Below are positions 1-7,029 of a stretch of DNA of 35,873 bases, piece after piece. The notes beneath the pieces were generated by a model. That model made no database searches. It worked only from the letters and a program-made list of their open reading frames with translations, and was not told where the DNA came from. Made by a program: the position numbers and the translations under genes. The stretch's first letter is position 1, and each line of letters begins with the position of its first letter. Location: the NCBI GenBank assembly GCA_030263555.1, contig SZPE01000047.1:1-35873 (forward strand), written 5' to 3'. The DNA is from CFX2 sp014338005 (GTDB taxonomy: Bacteria > Chloroflexota > Anaerolineae > Aggregatilineales > Phototrophicaceae).

Positions 1-557
1 CCGGCGGCGCGCTGACCGGCCTGGGTATCGGGCCGGGGTGTGTTGACCGGGTAGTTGGGGCAGCCAAGTGTTTCAGCACGCGGGTGGGGGCCGGCCCGAT
101 GCCGACCGAACAGCACGGCGAAATCGGCGACCGGCTGCGCGGGACGGGCGAACACTTCTGGGACGAGTTCGGCACGACGACCGGACGCCCGCGCCGCTGC
201 GGCTGGCTGGATGGCGTTATGCTGCGGTATGCGGCGTTGATTAACGGCTGTACCGAACTGTTTCTGACCAAACTCGACATACTCAGCGGCTTCGATGAGC
301 TTAAACTGGCGGTCGCTTACCGGCTGGACGGCCAGACGCTTGACACCCCCCCCGCCACTGCCCGCGACCTGGAGCGTGTCGAGCCGGTATACGAAACGCT
401 GCCGGGCTGGCGGGAGGACATCGGCGCGGCGCGCCAGGCCGCCGACCTGCCGGAAGCCGCGCGCGCTTACATCCGGCGCATCGCCGCGCTGTGCGAAACG
501 CCGGTTTTTACCGCCAGCGTGGGGCCGGAGCGCGATCAACTGGTGCGGTTCGGCTAA
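1..557 (+). CDS. purA: Adenylosuccinate synthetase, C-terminal part (cut by window edge)
   Basis: This enzyme makes adenylosuccinate from IMP, aspartate and GTP in the cytoplasm, the first committed step of AMP synthesis. The frame is open from base 3 and encodes about 184 residues ending at TAA 555-557. The visible part carries the family's substrate loop GTTTGRPRRCGWLD, the preceding GPMPTE stretch, the guanine-specificity motif TKLDIL, and the usual C-terminal ending SVGPERDQ. The start and the N-terminal GTP-binding half lie left of the window. A GTG at 84 is internal, because homology continues upstream of it (GALTGLGIGPG, then TRVGAGPMPTE). The C-terminus is complete, so nothing suggests a pseudogene. 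The next gene begins 30 bp downstream on the same strand, so co-transcription is possible. Confidence 0.95.
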   Translation, partial: GGALTGLGIGPGCVDRVVGAAKCFSTRVGAGPMPTEQHGEIGDRLRGTGEHFWDEFGTTTGRPRRCGWLDGVMLRYAALINGCTELFLTKLDILSGFDELKLAVAYRLDGQTLDTPPATARDLERVEPVYETLPGWREDIGAARQAADLPEAARAYIRRIAALCETPVFTASVGPERDQLVRFG

Positions 558-574
558 ACGGCTGGCCGGTGTAT

Positions 575-579
575 GGAGG
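575..579 (+). promoter_or_regulatory. Shine-Dalgarno GGAGG deciding a TTG start
   Basis: GGAGG at 575-579 sits 8 bp before TTG 588. The in-frame ATG at 573 has no purine-rich sequence in front of it and overlaps this site. The TTG is therefore the better start of the binding-protein gene. Confidence 0.6.
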
Positions 580-587
580 CAAACGTT

Positions 588-1484
588 TTGGATGCCCGAA
601 CTTATTTCTACCAGATGGAAACGCCGGTGACGCAGCCGCCGCGCCGGGTGGTGTCGTTAGTGCCGAGCGTGACCGAGTCGCTGTTTGATCTGAACCTGGG
701 CGACCGGCTGATCGCCATCACGGACTACTGCGTGTTTCCGGCGGAGGGCGTCAAAAATCTGCCGCGCATCGGCGGGACGAAAAACCCCGACGTGGTGCGC
801 ATCATCGCTCTGAAGCCCGATCTGGTGATCGCCAACCGCGAGGAGAATCATCAGGAGCATGTGGACGCCCTGCGCGAAGCCGGTATCCCGGTGTGGGTGA
901 CGTTCCCGCGCACGGTGGCGGACGCCATCAATCTGCTGTGGAACATCATGCACGTCTTCGATGAGCCGGTGATGGTGCCGCGCGTGCGGCTGATCGAACA
1001 ATCCTACGATTGGGTGCTGCGCTTGAGCGAAAGCCGGGAGGAACCCGCCCGCGTATTCGTCCCCATCTGGCTGGAGCCGCTGATGACGTTTAACGCCGAC
1101 ACGTACTGTCATGATCTGCTGCGGGTATGCGGCGGCCTGAACGTTTTTGCCGACCGGGGGCGGCGGTATCCGCTGCAAGCTGACCTGGGCGCTGCCGAGC
1201 CATATGCCGACGATGGCCCGCGTGCCGCTGGGCGGGATACCCGCTATCCGCGCGTGACGCTGGAAGAAGTGACCGCCGCCCAGCCGGATGTTATTTTACT
1301 ACCCAGCGAGCCGTATGCTTTTACCGAAGCGCATATTCCCCTGTTCGCGGCGCTGGACGTGCCGGCGGCGCGGAACAACCGGATTAAGCTGGTGGATGGT
1401 TCGCTGCTGACCTGGCATGGCACACGACTGGCCCAGGCTTTAAATATCTTACCCACTTTATTAAGCTCGGAAGAAAACCGATGA
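588..1484 (+). CDS. Helical-backbone metal/cobalamin-type binding protein without signal peptide
   Basis: The protein has 298 residues from TTG 588 (303 from ATG 573). It matches the BtuF/FepB-like periplasmic-binding fold: RRVVSLVPSVTESLF near the N-terminus, then LKPDLVIA, the long bridging helix near residues 120-150, and a second lobe ending in LVDGSLLTWHGTRLAQAL. Family members bind cobalamin, siderophores or heme for an ABC importer. Here there is no hydrophobic signal peptide and no lipobox, so the product should stay in the cytoplasm. No permease or ATPase gene is adjacent. The stop overlaps the following histidine kinase start by 4 bp (ATGA), so the two are probably translationally coupled. 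The fold is fairly certain. The ligand, and whether the role is sensing rather than transport, are unknown. Confidence 0.8.
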   Translation: MDARTYFYQMETPVTQPPRRVVSLVPSVTESLFDLNLGDRLIAITDYCVFPAEGVKNLPRIGGTKNPDVVRIIALKPDLVIANREENHQEHVDALREAGIPVWVTFPRTVADAINLLWNIMHVFDEPVMVPRVRLIEQSYDWVLRLSESREEPARVFVPIWLEPLMTFNADTYCHDLLRVCGGLNVFADRGRRYPLQADLGAAEPYADDGPRAAGRDTRYPRVTLEEVTAAQPDVILLPSEPYAFTEAHIPLFAALDVPAARNNRIKLVDGSLLTWHGTRLAQALNILPTLLSSEENR

Positions 1485-2350
1485 CGCAGGTAAACGAGGC
1501 GAAAGCCGATTGGTTAAATGCGGTTGCCCACGATCTAAAAACGCCGATTAACTCGGTGCGCGGGTGTATCGAACTGGTGCAGCAGCTTGGCCCACTCAAC
1601 GAACGCCAGAAGCACTTTGCCGAAAAGGCGATGGCCGGTTTGCAGCGGATGGAACATCTGGTCGCCCGGTTGCTGGAAATCTCGTGGATTGACGCCGATA
1701 TGGCGTTAACCCTGATGGACTGCGATCTGGGCCTGGTAATCCACGAAGTTGTGGATTTGCTGCGCCCGTCGGCGGAACGCCGCCAGATCGTGACACATCT
1801 CGACCTCGACCCCAAACTGGGGCTGATTGTGGCCGATTTGCAGCGGATCACCCAGGTGGTTGATAATCTGGTGTCCAACGCCATCAAATACAACCATGAT
1901 GGCGGGCAGGTGTGGATTAAAGCAGTGCGGCACGAAGACCGGGTGATCCTGACCGTGCGCGACAGCGGCATCGGCATTTCCCCGGAAGACCAGTCGCATG
2001 TTTTTGAGCGTTTTTTCCGCTCGCGGGAAGGCGTGGCGCGCAAAATCGAAGGCAGCGGCCTGGGGCTGGCGATCACCAAAGCCATCGTGCAAAAACACGG
2101 CGGGCAGATCTGGTTGGAGAGCAAGCCGAAGGAAGGGTCGGTTTTTTACGTCGCGCTGCCGCTCCAGAACGCGCTTGGCGAAGGGGGCGACCGGGTGAGA
2201 GAAGTGCGTTATGAAGTTGGCGAAAGATCAGAGCGCCGCGAAACCCGCCAAGTGTCGGCGGCCAGCGAGGAGCGTGACGCCATCAGCGACGACTCGCAGG
2301 AAACCCGCGAAATGCCCACAGACGACCCTTCTAACGGCGATGCGTTATAG
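1481..2350 (+). CDS. Soluble sensor histidine kinase lacking a sensor domain
   Basis: The protein has 289 residues and consists only of the catalytic core. The H-box is AHDLKTPI with phospho-acceptor H17. The N-box is DNLVSNAIKYN, followed by G1 DSGIGI, the F-box FERFFR and G2 GSGLGL. A charged, probably disordered tail follows from about residue 235. There is no membrane segment, PAS, GAF or HAMP domain before the H-box, which begins almost at the N-terminus. The expected role is autophosphorylation and transfer to a response regulator, but none is encoded nearby. The ATGA overlap with the binding-protein gene implies coupled synthesis of the two proteins and suggests that the binding protein supplies the input. 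That partnership is inference. The kinase call itself is firm. Confidence 0.9.
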   Translation: MTQVNEAKADWLNAVAHDLKTPINSVRGCIELVQQLGPLNERQKHFAEKAMAGLQRMEHLVARLLEISWIDADMALTLMDCDLGLVIHEVVDLLRPSAERRQIVTHLDLDPKLGLIVADLQRITQVVDNLVSNAIKYNHDGGQVWIKAVRHEDRVILTVRDSGIGISPEDQSHVFERFFRSREGVARKIEGSGLGLAITKAIVQKHGGQIWLESKPKEGSVFYVALPLQNALGEGGDRVREVRYEVGERSERRETRQVSAASEERDAISDDSQETREMPTDDPSNGDAL

Positions 2351-2356
2351 ATAAAT

Positions 2357-2372
2357 GCCGGGCGCGCCCGGC
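2357..2372. repeat. Perfect 16-bp GC palindrome after the kinase gene
   Basis: GCCGGGCGCGCCCGGC is a perfect palindrome 6 bp after the kinase stop. It can form a very stable hairpin in RNA but lacks a following T-run. It could be a weak terminator, an RNA 3'-end stabiliser or a REP-like element. Confidence 0.5.
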
Positions 2373-2401
2373 TTGCGACGGGTTGTGAGAAAGAGTACAA
2401 T
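2373..2401 (+). promoter_or_regulatory. Sigma70-type promoter for the heme A/cytochrome module
   Basis: TTGCGA at 2373-2378 and TACAAT at 2396-2401 are separated by exactly 17 bp. These match the -35 consensus at 4 of 6 and the -10 consensus at 5 of 6 positions. The predicted transcript would start near 2408 and lead into the small membrane protein gene. Confidence 0.55.
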
Positions 2402-2446
2402 TTCGCAGCATTTTGTCTGTGTTTGATGATGAGCGGAGGGGTTTCG

Positions 2447-2770
2447 GTGAGGCGATTGATTTTGGTTGCGGCGTTGGTGATGGTCTTAATCGTTGGCGGC
2501 GGCCTGACGGCGCAGATCGCGGCGGGTGGGGGGACGGCGAATTTCCCCTGGGTCATCCGTTCGACGGCCAATCCTGACGCCTCGGTGCTGGATATGACCC
2601 CCTGGAAGGCCGAGCAGCTTTTCCTGGTGGTGGCTTGTGTGGTGTTTAACCTCATCGGCGCGGGTTTGACGGTGATGCTGGTGATCTGGTTTTTGAACTG
2701 GCAGGTGAAAAAAGTGCAGGCCGAGGCGCGCCTCGAAAGCGCCTCGCGGCGGCCGGCTGAAGAAACCTAG
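2447..2770 (+). CDS. Small two-TM membrane protein of unknown function
   Basis: The protein has 107 residues from GTG 2447, chosen because GGAGG at 2435-2439 lies 7 bp upstream. Earlier in-frame starts at 2423, 2426 and 2429 have no such site. An N-terminal hydrophobic helix (about residues 3-22) is followed by a polar loop of about 30 residues and a second helix (about 52-76). A strongly charged tail ends the protein (QVKKVQAEARLES...). No conserved catalytic motif was recognised. It lies 199 bp before ctaA on the same strand and behind its own promoter, so an accessory role in the respiratory membrane is plausible but unproven. Confidence 0.65.
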   Translation: MRRLILVAALVMVLIVGGGLTAQIAAGGGTANFPWVIRSTANPDASVLDMTPWKAEQLFLVVACVVFNLIGAGLTVMLVIWFLNWQVKKVQAEARLESASRRPAEET

Positions 2771-2773
2771 TGC

Positions 2774-2805
2774 AGCTTCCAGCTACAAGTTGTCAGTTAC
2801 CAGTT
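2774..2805 (+). repeat. Degenerate heptamer tandem repeat (STRR-like)
   Basis: The stretch reads as successive 7-mers: CCAGCTA, CAAGTTG, TCAGTTA, CCAGTTT, with consensus close to CCAGTTA. The 11-mer AGTTACCAGTT at 2795-2805 recurs at 3908-3918 at the other end of ctaA. The pattern resembles the short tandemly repeated heptamers known from cyanobacterial and other genomes. Confidence 0.5.
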
Positions 2806-2866
2806 TAAATCACAACCCTTGGTGACCCTGAATACCTGATCTGGCATCTTATGGACTTGTGATTTA
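2806..2866. repeat. 10-bp inverted repeat in the ctaA leader
   Basis: TAAATCACAA at 2806-2815 and TTGTGATTTA at 2857-2866 are perfect inverted copies with a 41-bp loop. No other gene or clear promoter was found in the rest of the 2771-2969 gap. The element could be a leader hairpin or paired protein-binding half-sites. Confidence 0.5.
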
Positions 2867-2969
2867 CAGGCAGCATTTAAGCCTGATACGCTGAGATAAC
2901 ACTAGTGATCCATTCCTTTTGTTCAAACACAGAACCTTCTGGCCGGGTAGTTAGTAAGTTGGGTTGGTT

Positions 2970-3920
2970 ATGCAGTCGGTTTCTCCACCTCTGTTTACGC
3001 GCCTCGCCCTGGCGACGGCGCTTTTTACCTTCGGGCTGATTATTTTTGGGGCGGTCGTCCGGGTTACGGACTCCGGGTTGGGCTGTGGCAGCCACTGGCC
3101 GCTGTGCAACGGCACAATTTTCCCCCCGCTGGACAACCTGACCGCCTGGATTGAATGGCTGCACCGGCTGTTCGCCGTGTTGATCGGCCTGTTGGGCATC
3201 GGGATGCTGGCGGTTGCCCTGCATGCGTACCGCCGGCAGTCGAAAGCGGTGCTGAATATCACGCTGGCGGCGGCGGGGTTGTTCGTGCTGCAAAGCGCCC
3301 TGGGCGCGGTTGTGGTGGTGCTGGAACTGCCGCCGACGTTCGTCACCCTGCATCTGGGGACGGCTATGCTGCTGCTGGGCGCGCTGCTGGCGGCGGGTGT
3401 CTGGGCGTCATACCGGCCTGTGGGGGCGCACAAGGGCGATTTTATCGCGGCGCTGACGTATGTCACGGCGGCGCTGTCGCTGGTAATTATTTTAACCGGC
3501 GCGCTGGTGCGCGGCAGTGGGGCCACGCTGGCCTGCACCGACTGGCCGCTGTGCAACGGGCAGGTATTCCCCTTCGGCCAGGGGCAGCTGGCGACGATAC
3601 ACATGGTTCACCGCTTCGCCGTGTTGGCATTGGGCATTTCGCTGGCGATGCTGGTGTGGTACGTATTCAAAAATCGTGACCGAGAGGCGCGCCTGCTGGC
3701 CGGCCTGGCGCTGGTAGTTTATCTGGGGCAGGCCGGAGTGGGGGCGCTGTACGTGTTGAGCAGCGCAGCGCCGCTGTGGGGTGCCGCGCACGTGGGGCTG
3801 GCGGCGGCGACCTGGGGGCTGCTGGTGGTGTTGAGCGCGATGGAATGGATGAACGGTCGGGAAGCGACTGATAATGTAAGCGAGCAAAGATGGAATCCAC
3901 AATCCGAAGTTACCAGTTAA
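2970..3920 (+). CDS. ctaA: Heme A synthase (COX15/CtaA family)
   Basis: This integral membrane enzyme oxidises heme O to heme A, the cofactor of aa3-type oxidases. The 316 residues from ATG 2970 form two similar four-helix halves. Each half has a loop Cys pair: C39/C46 in GLGCGSHWPLCNG and C189/C195 in ACTDWPLCNG. Candidate heme-ligand histidines are H65 (EWLHR), H128, H214 (IHMVHR) and H274. A TTG six bases upstream is also open, but neither start has a strong ribosome site. The end overlaps ctaB by 31 bp, which implies translational coupling. The last residues (about 308-316) are encoded partly by a heptamer repeat, so the C-terminus may be atypical. Confidence 0.93.
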   Translation: MQSVSPPLFTRLALATALFTFGLIIFGAVVRVTDSGLGCGSHWPLCNGTIFPPLDNLTAWIEWLHRLFAVLIGLLGIGMLAVALHAYRRQSKAVLNITLAAAGLFVLQSALGAVVVVLELPPTFVTLHLGTAMLLLGALLAAGVWASYRPVGAHKGDFIAALTYVTAALSLVIILTGALVRGSGATLACTDWPLCNGQVFPFGQGQLATIHMVHRFAVLALGISLAMLVWYVFKNRDREARLLAGLALVVYLGQAGVGALYVLSSAAPLWGAAHVGLAAATWGLLVVLSAMEWMNGREATDNVSEQRWNPQSEVTS

Positions 3921-4786
3921 CCGTTACCTCAACCCTCAAAAATTATCTCGAACTGGCGAAACTGCGAATCGTGCTGCTGCTGCTGTTCACCACGCTGACG
4001 GCGATGGTGATCGCGGCGGACGGCATTCCTGATCTGAAACTGCTGATACCGGCGCTGACCGGCGGCGCGCTGGCGGCAGCGGGGTCGAGCGCCATCAACC
4101 AGTATCTTGACCGGGACATGGACGCCAAGATGGCGCGCACCGCGCGGCGTCCCCTGCCGTCGGGGCGCATCGAGCCGATCAACGCGCTGCTGTTCGGGCT
4201 GGCGCTGGTGGCCTGGGCGGTGCTGGTGCTGGGGCTGTGGGTGAACTGGCTGGCGGCGGGGCTGTCGCTGTTCGGCAGCCTGTATTACGTCATCCTGTAT
4301 ACGCTGATTCTCAAGCGCAACACGGTGGTGAACATCCTCATCGGCGGCGGGGCGGGGGCTGTTCCGGTGCTGGTGGGCTGGGCGGCTGTGACCGGCTCGC
4401 TGTCGCTGGAGGCATTCATCCTGTTTGCGATTGTGTTTTACTGGACGCCGCCGCACAGTTGGGCGCTGGCGATCCTGGTGAATAAGGATTACGCGCTGGC
4501 CGACGTGCCGATGATGCCGGTAGCGCGCGGCGAGGAAGTGACGCGGCTTCAGATTTTGCTGTATTCGATTCAGTTATTCATCATCACGCTGCTGCCGGTG
4601 CCGTTCCAGGTGTTGGGTGTGGTCTACCTGCTGGCGGCGGTGGCGCTGGGACTGGGTTTGATACGGGCATCGGTGCGGCTGATTCAACAGGCGACCGGCG
4701 CGGCAGCCCGCAGCATGTACAAGTATTCGACGGCCTACCTAGCCTTTCTGTTTTTAGCCATGATGCTTGATCGGTTGGTGCTGTGA
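3890..4786 (+). CDS. ctaB: Protoheme IX farnesyltransferase (heme O synthase)
   Basis: CtaB is a UbiA-family membrane prenyltransferase that adds a farnesyl group to heme B to give heme O, the substrate of CtaA. The 298 residues contain the first Asp-rich motif N70-QYL-D74-RDM-D78 with ARRPLPSGR behind it. They also contain the second loop YTLILKRNTVVN, and WTPPHSWALA followed by DYALADVPMMP (D200, D205), with about eight or nine hydrophobic helices. The start overlaps ctaA. Residues 7-15 (SYQLTVTST) are encoded by a heptamer repeat and precede the conserved LKNYLELAKLRIV, so the first 15 or so residues are probably dispensable. The stop overlaps the cytochrome gene start (GTGA). Confidence 0.94.
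   Translation: MESTIRSYQLTVTSTLKNYLELAKLRIVLLLLFTTLTAMVIAADGIPDLKLLIPALTGGALAAAGSSAINQYLDRDMDAKMARTARRPLPSGRIEPINALLFGLALVAWAVLVLGLWVNWLAAGLSLFGSLYYVILYTLILKRNTVVNILIGGGAGAVPVLVGWAAVTGSLSLEAFILFAIVFYWTPPHSWALAILVNKDYALADVPMMPVARGEEVTRLQILLYSIQLFIITLLPVPFQVLGVVYLLAAVALGLGLIRASVRLIQQATGAAARSMYKYSTAYLAFLFLAMMLDRLVL
3903..3937 (+). repeat. Heptamer repeat across the ctaA/ctaB junction
   Basis: The region can be read as 7-mers GTTACCA, GTTAACC, GTTACCT, CAACCCT. It shares AGTTACCAGTT (3908-3918) with the repeat upstream of ctaA. It encodes the end of CtaA and, in the other frame, the YQLTVTS stretch of CtaB. Confidence 0.5.
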
Positions 4787-5256
4787 AGGACGGAAAGACT
4801 TTAAGCCGCTGGCCGGTGTTCGTCGCGCTGGTGATGCTGCTGGTTTTTACGGTTATCTTTCTGGTCGAGTTTGCGGCTTCGACCGGCGCGGAACTGGAAC
4901 GCCCGACCCCGGCTGCCCTGGATGCCGCCGCTTATCTGGACGAAGTGCTGCCGCTGCTGGCGGAGGCCGACCCGGAGCGCGGCGCGGCGCTGGTGGAAAA
5001 ATACAACTGTATCGCCTGCCATCGTATGGGCGCGGTAAATGATATTGCGCCGCCTTTCGCGGGGCTGGCCGAACGCGCTGCTCTGCGCCGCCCGCCCTTA
5101 CGCCCCGAAGCCTATGTTTACGAATCGATCACGCACCCGACGGCTTACGTTGTGGACGGCTTCAGCCCGGCCATGCCGCAGAACTACCCTGACCTGCTGA
5201 CCGGGCGCGACCTGGGGGACATCATCGCCTACTTGCTCAGCCCGGATGCCTATTGA
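4783..5256 (+). CDS. Membrane-anchored c-type cytochrome
   Basis: The 157-residue protein has one N-terminal membrane anchor (about residues 10-30) that places the rest outside the membrane. The heme c motif is C76-IA-C79-H80, and M131 in FSPAMPQNY is the likely second axial ligand, as in class I cytochromes c. The C-terminal helix GRDLGDIIAYLLS resembles the cytochrome c domain of oxidase subunit II. GTG 4783 overlaps the ctaB stop. It probably carries electrons between a quinol-oxidising complex and the heme A oxidase that the upstream genes serve. No oxidase subunit is encoded in the window, so the partner is inferred. Confidence 0.88.
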   Translation: MKDGKTLSRWPVFVALVMLLVFTVIFLVEFAASTGAELERPTPAALDAAAYLDEVLPLLAEADPERGAALVEKYNCIACHRMGAVNDIAPPFAGLAERAALRRPPLRPEAYVYESITHPTAYVVDGFSPAMPQNYPDLLTGRDLGDIIAYLLSPDAY

Positions 5257-5304
5257 TAGCCGCCGTCGAGCCGGCGTTTTGACCCGGTATACGGAGCCGG
5301 CGTT

Positions 5305-7014
5305 ATGTACCTGGATGTTTTCACGCTTTCGGCGCTGGTGGACGAATTTCTGGATACGCTGGTGGGTGGTCGCGTCCAGGATGTGCTGGATGTGGATGCC
5401 GCCGGCCTGGGTCTGGAGATTTACGCGCATCACCGGCGGCGCTATTTGTACCTGAGCGCCGACCCGCAGACGCCGCGTCTTCACCTGGTCGGCGATAAAC
5501 TGCGGCGCGGCCTGAGCAAACCGAGCCAGCTGGGGCTGCTGTTCCGGCGTTATATCGAGGGCGGGGTGGTGACTCACGCCAGCCAACCGGCCTGGGAGCG
5601 CATCCTGACGCTGGACGTGGACGGGCCGGAGGGACAGGCCAGCATCGTCGTCGAGCCGATGGAGCGGCGCAGCAATATCCTGCTGGTGCAGAGCGGTATC
5701 ATCCTGGACTGCCTGCGGCGGGTGGGGCCGGACGAAAACCGCTATCGTCTGAGTCTGCCAGCCCACGATTATAAACTGCCGCCGCCGCAGGTCGGCAAGC
5801 TGGACCCGACTCGCCTGTCGCCGGAAGCCTTTGAAGGTATCTTCCAGCAGAACGACGATCCTAAACGTAAAACGCAGCAGCTTCTCGCTTCGCGGCTGCT
5901 GGGTGTCAGCCCGCTGCTGGCGCGCGAGGTCATCTACCGGGCTGGTGGCGATGCTAACCAGAAGGCGTTCGATGCCGACGTAGAGCGCATTTATGCTGCC
6001 CTGACGGCGCTGGTCGAACCGCTGGCGCGGCGCGAATGGCAGCCGGGTATCGCCGAGGACGAAAACGGTACGGCGGCCTACAGCGTTTATCCGCTGGAAA
6101 GTATCCCCGGCTGGCATCCGGTGGCGACGGCCAGCGAAGCCCTGACCGCCTTCTACGGCGCGCCGGTGGGTGAGGAAGCCTATCAGGCGGCCAAAACTCC
6201 GGTGCGGGCCGCCATCCAGGAGGCGATAGCGCGCCAGCGCGGCAAGCTGGCCTCGCTGGAAAAATCGCTGACCGACGAGGCCGAGCGCGAACGCCTGCGC
6301 CAGAGCGGCGAGTTAATCCTGGCCTATCAATATACGCTCCAGCCGGGGCAGACCGAACTGAAGGCCTTGTACGACCCGGACGCGCCGGAACTGGTCATCA
6401 AACTCGACCCGGCGCTGACGCCGCTGGAGAACGCTCAGCGGTATTTTGAGCGTTACGACAAGGCCAAACGCGCCCTGGACGACGTGCCGCGCCTGGTCGA
6501 AGAAACGCGCCACGAGCTGGCCTTCCTGGCGCAGTTGGAAACCGACCTGAACCTGGCCGCCAGCTGGCCGGAAATTGACGAAGTGCAGCAGATACTCCAG
6601 GCCAGAGGGTACTGGCACGGCAAAACGGCCAGACCTATCGCAGGGGGCGGCCAGAGCGCGCCGCTTAAGGTGGTGACGCCGGAAGGGTTTGTGATCTGGA
6701 TGGGGCGCAGCAGCCGCCAGAACGAACAGGTTACGTTTGGCAAGGGCGGCGGGCAGGACTGGTGGCTGCACGCCCGCGACGTACCCGGCGCGCATGTTAT
6801 CATCAAGTTCGACGGGCGGCCCGTTCCTGAAGCGGTGATCGAACGCGCCGCCGCGCTGGCGGCGTATTACAGCGCGCGGCGGAACGACAGCAAAGTGCCG
6901 GTGGACGTGACTCGCTGCATGTACGTGAAAAAGATCAAAGGCGCGGGGCAGGGCATGGTGACGTACCGCAACGAAGAAACGCGGATGGTTTCGCCGCGCA
7001 GCGAGGCCGAATAA
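5305..7014 (+). CDS. rqcH: NFACT-family protein, RqcH/Rqc2-like (FbpA N-terminal family)
   Basis: RqcH binds peptidyl-tRNA-blocked 50S subunits and recruits tRNA-Ala to add C-terminal Ala tails that mark stalled peptides for degradation. The 569-residue protein has the NFACT-N domain with HIEGG-like YIEGG (83-87) and RRSNILLV (121-128). A middle helical/coiled-coil section spans about 290-420. The C-terminal NFACT-R domain includes DWWLHARD (485-492), GAHVIIK, and the closing KKIKGAGQGMVTYRNE. The tRNA-contacting Asp-Arg pair of the B. subtilis protein aligns here, by eye, with E98-R99, a conservative change. ATG 5305 follows GGAG at 5293-5296. An 11-bp direct repeat (GAGCCGGCGTT) lies at 5268 and 5294 in the short leader. 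The symbol is given from family membership; function was not tested. Confidence 0.87.
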   Translation: MYLDVFTLSALVDEFLDTLVGGRVQDVLDVDAAGLGLEIYAHHRRRYLYLSADPQTPRLHLVGDKLRRGLSKPSQLGLLFRRYIEGGVVTHASQPAWERILTLDVDGPEGQASIVVEPMERRSNILLVQSGIILDCLRRVGPDENRYRLSLPAHDYKLPPPQVGKLDPTRLSPEAFEGIFQQNDDPKRKTQQLLASRLLGVSPLLAREVIYRAGGDANQKAFDADVERIYAALTALVEPLARREWQPGIAEDENGTAAYSVYPLESIPGWHPVATASEALTAFYGAPVGEEAYQAAKTPVRAAIQEAIARQRGKLASLEKSLTDEAERERLRQSGELILAYQYTLQPGQTELKALYDPDAPELVIKLDPALTPLENAQRYFERYDKAKRALDDVPRLVEETRHELAFLAQLETDLNLAASWPEIDEVQQILQARGYWHGKTARPIAGGGQSAPLKVVTPEGFVIWMGRSSRQNEQVTFGKGGGQDWWLHARDVPGAHVIIKFDGRPVPEAVIERAAALAAYYSARRNDSKVPVDVTRCMYVKKIKGAGQGMVTYRNEETRMVSPRSEAE

Positions 7015-7029
7015 TAACGGAGCGAAAAA

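Noticed and set aside
2357..2372. Intrinsic terminator of the histidine kinase gene
   Set aside because: The palindrome is strong but no T-run follows, so only a palindrome is claimed.
2806..2866. CRP/FNR-type binding site
   Set aside because: TCACA comes before TGTGA and the arms are 41 bp apart. A single dimer site would need the opposite order and about 6 bp.
5098..6117. 339-codon minus-strand open frame
   Set aside because: Antisense to cytochrome c and the RqcH-like gene, both of which have clear motifs.
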